A stretch of DNA of 33,162 nt. It comes from Bacillus sp. HF117_J1_D (GTDB lineage: Bacteria > Bacillota > Bacilli > Bacillales > Bacillaceae_C). Within the stretch, counting starts at the first letter, position 1, and the number at the start of each line of letters is the position of its first letter. The translations under genes were made by a program, and so were the position numbers. This document shows positions 30,436-33,162 of the stretch, piece by piece. Below the pieces are notes generated by a model that was not told where the DNA came from, searched no databases, and saw only the letters and a list, made by a program, of their open reading frames with translations. The stretch is from contig JAABNQ010000041.1 of the NCBI GenBank assembly GCA_009928435.1, positions 1 through 33,162 of the forward strand. Direction: 5' to 3'.

Positions 30436-31536
30436 TTAGACCTTAACCCATCTATTGCGATGGATGACTTCAATGGTCGGCATAAATGTCTCCTTATTCT
30501 CTTCACAGCTTCTTTTTTCAATCAAATCTCTAAGCTCTGGAGAGGAGTACGTGACTTCTCCTCTTCCCAACAATCCATTTACCCCGTAAACTTCAACAAC
30601 ATCGCCTTTTTGAAAATTTCCCTTCACTTTGAAAACACCGGCAGGCAGTAAGCTTTTACCTCTATGAAGAATGGCATCCTCCGCTCCCTGGTCAACATAA
30701 ATTTTTCCTGATGTTTCAGAGTGAAAGGCGATCCATTGCCTACTCGTATTAATAGGATCGAGTGATCCGTTCGCGATGTATGTGCCGTCTCCGTTTCCGC
30801 GAAGGATTTCAAGCAGCTTGTTTTTTCCGATTCCTTTGCCAATGAAAACAGGAACACCGAGGGAGACTGCCGTTTTTGCTGCCAATAATTTGGATTTCAT
30901 GCCGCCTGTTCCAACTTTGGAGCCTGTCTCATCAGTAGATTTCAACAAATCCTTTGTAATATTCTCCAGATAATCAAACTTCTTCGCACCCGGGTTCATC
31001 CTTGGATTGGAATCGTACAGACCGTTTATATCTGTTAAGATGATGAGCATGTCAGCGTGTATAAACCCGCTGACGAGAGCGGAAAGCATGTCATTATCTC
31101 CAAATGTCAACTCATCGACTGCCACGGTATCATTTTCATTAATAATCGGTAACAGTCCGCGATCCAAGAGCTCGCTAATTGTTGCAAACGCATTTCTATA
31201 GCGGGATCTGTCTGCAAAATCACTTCGTGTGAGCAAAATTTGTGCTGGAATGATGTTAAATTCGCTCAATTTCTCTGTATAGGACTGCACAAGGAGGCTT
31301 TGGCCGACTGCTGCAGCTGCTTGTCTTCCTTTTACCGTTACCGGACGGGTAGGGTATCCAAGGTTTTTGAAACCAGCGGCAACAGCCCCTGAGGATACAA
31401 GTATCACTTCATGATGGGCGCCTCTTAAAGCGGCCAATGCCTGAACGTGATCAGCAAACTTTTCCTGATCGATTTCTCCTCTGTCATTTGTCAGGGAACT
31501 GCTTCCGATTTTAACAACAATCCTTTTTTTTCTCAT
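30436..31536 (-). CDS. proB: Glutamate 5-kinase
   Basis: 366-residue ATP-dependent kinase, the first step of proline synthesis. The amino acid kinase domain (about 1-255) shows VVKIGSSSLTN, ILVSSGAVAAG, PIINENDTVAVDELTFGDNDMLSA, the feedback region LTDINGLYDSNPR, and GTGGMKSKLLAA. A C-terminal PUA domain follows (about 275-355). I chose the ATG at 31536, 8 nt after AATAGGAG; the ORF extends 9 codons upstream without a ribosome site. It is the first gene after the T-box leader, so transcription depends on uncharged tRNA-Pro. A proline feedback site is expected from the family. Confidence 0.96.
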   Translation of the reverse strand: MRKKRIVVKIGSSSLTNDRGEIDQEKFADHVQALAALRGAHHEVILVSSGAVAAGFKNLGYPTRPVTVKGRQAAAAVGQSLLVQSYTEKLSEFNIIPAQILLTRSDFADRSRYRNAFATISELLDRGLLPIINENDTVAVDELTFGDNDMLSALVSGFIHADMLIILTDINGLYDSNPRMNPGAKKFDYLENITKDLLKSTDETGSKVGTGGMKSKLLAAKTAVSLGVPVFIGKGIGKNKLLEILRGNGDGTYIANGSLDPINTSRQWIAFHSETSGKIYVDQGAEDAILHRGKSLLPAGVFKVKGNFQKGDVVEVYGVNGLLGRGEVTYSSPELRDLIEKRSCEENKETFMPTIEVIHRNRWVKV

Positions 31537-31569
31537 GGGTCTATCTCCTATTACAATGATCATTCTTAG

Positions 31570-31825
31570 AAAAATAAAATAGCTCTTCCATCCTCATATT
31601 AAAGGACGAAAGAGCGCAGCTTCCGCGGTACCACCATTTATTGGGTGCATCGGCACCCCACTTTGCCTGATAACGCCAGGAAACGCCCATGTTTTTGCAC
31701 GGGACTCAGAAGGCAGGTTCAACGGTTTTCCAGTGGCGAAATCTCTCAGCTTGTAAATTCCGCTCTCTTGTCACGGAACAAATCCGTTTACTAGTCCCTC
31801 GTCTACATTCAACGTTCATAATTTG
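31570..31825 (-). ncRNA. Proline T-box riboswitch leader of proBA
   Basis: A full T-box leader on the minus strand. Stem I carries a specifier region GAA-CCT-GCC with the proline codon CCU at 31715-31717. The conserved T-box sequence TGGTGGTACCGCGG is at 31623-31636. The terminator hairpin GCTCTTTCGTCCT with AGGATGGAAGAGC (31582-31615) is followed by TATTTTATTTTT. Uncharged tRNA-Pro should stabilise the antiterminator and switch on proBA. Proline-specific T-box control of proBA is established in Bacillus. Confidence 0.93.
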
Positions 31826-31831
31826 ATAACC

Positions 31832-31860
31832 ATTATGAACGTGAAGAATGAATTTGTCAA
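31832..31860 (-). promoter_or_regulatory. Promoter of the proBA T-box leader
   Basis: TTGACA (31855-31860) and CATAAT (31832-31837) on the minus strand with a 17-bp spacer, a near-consensus housekeeping promoter. Transcription would begin near 31825, giving a leader of about 290 nt. Confidence 0.8.
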
Positions 31861-31950
31861 GGTGGGGAGTCTATCCGCTACTGAAACGTGGTAGAGTACA
31901 AAGTTTTAAATTCTAACACCCAAAAAGTGCGTAGATTTTATAGAACACAA

Positions 31951-32886
31951 TCACTTATCGGCTTTTTTACTCCACCATGTAGCAAGCAGCGAGCCTGAAA
32001 TATTATGCCAGACACTAAAGATAGCACTTGGTACAGCAGCAAGTGGGGAAAAATGCGCTGCCGCCAATGCCGCACCAAGTCCAGAGTTCTGCATGCCTAC
32101 CTCGATGGCAACGGCTTTCTGGTCAGAATAGTCTACTTTTAATAAGCGAGCAAGCCAGAAACCTAACAAATAACCTAAACAATTATGCAAAATGACAACA
32201 AGTAAGATTAGCAAACCTGTTTCAGCGATTTTTTGCTGACTTCCACTGACAACTGCCGCGACGATGGCAACAATTGCAATGACGGAAACAAGCGGCATAG
32301 CTTTTACACTTTGCTCTACTTGCTTACGGAAAAGCATTTTTACAATGAGTCCAAGAATAATAGGAATAAGGACAATTTTCACGACCGATAGAAACATATC
32401 GCCTGCCGAAACTGGTAGCCATTTGCTAGCCAGCCATAGAATCAATGCAGGGGTTATAAGAGGTGCCAATAAGGTGGTGCAAGATGTGATGGCAACAGAT
32501 AAGGCCACATTCCCTCTCGCCAAAAAGGTCATAACGTTTGATGAAGTACCACCGGGGCAGCAACCTACAAGGATGACACCTGCCGCAACTTCAGGCGGTA
32601 GCTTAAATCCAACAGCAAGTCCAAAAGCGATGAGTGGCATAATCGTAAATTGCGCAAGAACACCAATCGCCACTTTTTTCGGATGCTTTAATACCTCTTT
32701 AAAATCGTCCACAGATAATGTCATACCCATCCCGAACATAATTATTCCCAGAAGAATAGATATGTAAGGTGTAATCCACGTAAAACCGCCTGGCATAAAA
32801 AATGCCAATGCTGCAAATAACAACACCCATATTGCGAAGGTATTGCCTGCAAATTCGCTAATCCTATCTAACATCTTCACCTGCAT
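31951..32886 (-). CDS. Bile acid:sodium symporter family protein (YocS-like)
   Basis: 311-residue BASS-family membrane transporter with about nine to ten helices. Family features are GMTLSVDDF after helix 2, the crossover segment [32 protein letters not shown], and the second one with [17 protein letters not shown]. These bind sodium and substrate. Bacterial members carry organic anions such as keto acids or pantothenate precursors; B. subtilis YocS is the closest relative I can name, with no sure substrate. The ATG at 32886 follows GGGAGG by 3 to 4 nt. It is a single-gene unit with its own promoter; no clear terminator was found after it. Confidence 0.88.
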   Translation of the reverse strand: MQVKMLDRISEFAGNTFAIWVLLFAALAFFMPGGFTWITPYISILLGIIMFGMGMTLSVDDFKEVLKHPKKVAIGVLAQFTIMPLIAFGLAVGFKLPPEVAAGVILVGCCPGGTSSNVMTFLARGNVALSVAITSCTTLLAPLITPALILWLASKWLPVSAGDMFLSVVKIVLIPIILGLIVKMLFRKQVEQSVKAMPLVSVIAIVAIVAAVVSGSQQKIAETGLLILLVVILHNCLGYLLGFWLARLLKVDYSDQKAVAIEVGMQNSGLGAALAAAHFSPLAAVPSAIFSVWHNISGSLLATWWSKKADK

Positions 32887-32909
32887 AAACCTCCCTTAAT
32901 TATAGATTG

Positions 32910-32937
32910 ATTATACATGCTATGCGGAAATTTACAA
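32910..32937 (-). promoter_or_regulatory. Promoter of the BASS transporter gene
   Basis: TTGTAA (32932-32937) and a perfect TATAAT (32910-32915) on the minus strand with a 16-bp spacer, about 24 bp from the start codon. Confidence 0.65.
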
Positions 32938-33112
32938 TAACTTTAATGTGCGTGTCTACGGAACTAGATCCACACATTCATTGATTAAAATTAAAATAAC
33001 TCGTTCAGCCTGTCTTGAAAATCAAAGTAATTTCATTTTCTTTATTCTTAGGCAAAGCTGTCACAGTAAATATGCATAGAACGCGCACTGTATGAGTAAA
33101 ATGTTTATGGGC

Positions 33113-33142
33113 GAACAAAATGCGAACACGCCTATTTTGTTC
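33113..33142. repeat. Inverted repeat in the right-end intergenic region
   Basis: GAACAAAAT (33113-33121) is exactly inverted at 33134-33142 around a 12-nt loop. No T-run follows on either strand, so it is not an obvious terminator. The rest of 32940-33162 holds no coding frame that I can support. Confidence 0.35.
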
Positions 33143-33162
33143 CAGTAAATGGATAGGCTTAT

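Noticed and set aside
33113-33142. LexA/DinR box at the right end
   Set aside because: The dyad GAACAAAAT...ATTTTGTTC has a 12-base gap; the SOS box needs GAAC and GTTC four bases apart.

Overview
The window looks like a low-GC, endospore-forming Bacillaceae chromosome (Bacillus in the broad sense). Reasons: strong Shine-Dalgarno sites with frequent TTG starts, a proline T-box in front of proBA, a SinI-type antirepressor, a ComA/YitE/YitG-like group resembling the B. subtilis yit region, and a PAS-AAA+-Fis sigma-54 activator of the RocR type. Most genes lie on the minus strand. I saw no rRNA, tRNA, CRISPR array, intact insertion sequence or phage gene.

Layout. (1) 1-3130: a C-terminally truncated BcrA-like ABC ATPase, a gene-poor stretch rich in hairpins, and a two-component system (kinase and regulator overlapping by 4 bp). 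(2) 3131-10898: a basic amino acid decarboxylation region. Two close paralogous Orn/Lys/Arg decarboxylases flank a LysP-like permease; a PAP2 phosphatase lies downstream, and a sigma-54 activator upstream. A textbook -24/-12 promoter precedes the second decarboxylase. (3) 11120-15820: NAD(P)HX repair enzyme, a stand-alone RlmN, an MFS transporter, a small membrane protein and a cysteine-rich CWC protein. (4) 15938-20314: an MFS gene reduced to its C-terminal half, a small hypothetical gene with a YitG/YmfD-like exporter, phosphosulfolactate synthase (ComA) translationally overlapped with a histidine phosphatase, and a convergent YitE-like membrane protein. (5) 20480-27113: an ASCH protein, then a 1731-residue soluble multidomain sensor kinase (degenerate Ser/Thr kinase, AAA ATPase, helical repeats, GAF, histidine kinase), an OmpR-type regulator, and a 47-codon SinI-like gene on the opposite strand between them. 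(6) 27263-31860: uracil/mismatch DNA glycosylase, and a probable proB-proA-ilvE operon behind a proline T-box. (7) 31951-33162: a bile acid:sodium symporter family protein with its promoter.

How they work together. Region 2 reads as lysine (or arginine) uptake plus decarboxylation controlled by its own enhancer-binding protein. Region 4 reads as sulfolactate synthesis and possibly export, in which the usual ComB phosphatase is not seen and a histidine phosphatase occupies the next position. Region 5 is the most unusual: a giant cytosolic sensor and its regulator surround a SinI-like antirepressor, and the shared control region carries five TTTA-type elements spaced 11, 10, 11 and 10 bp apart, as expected for an OmpR-family operator.
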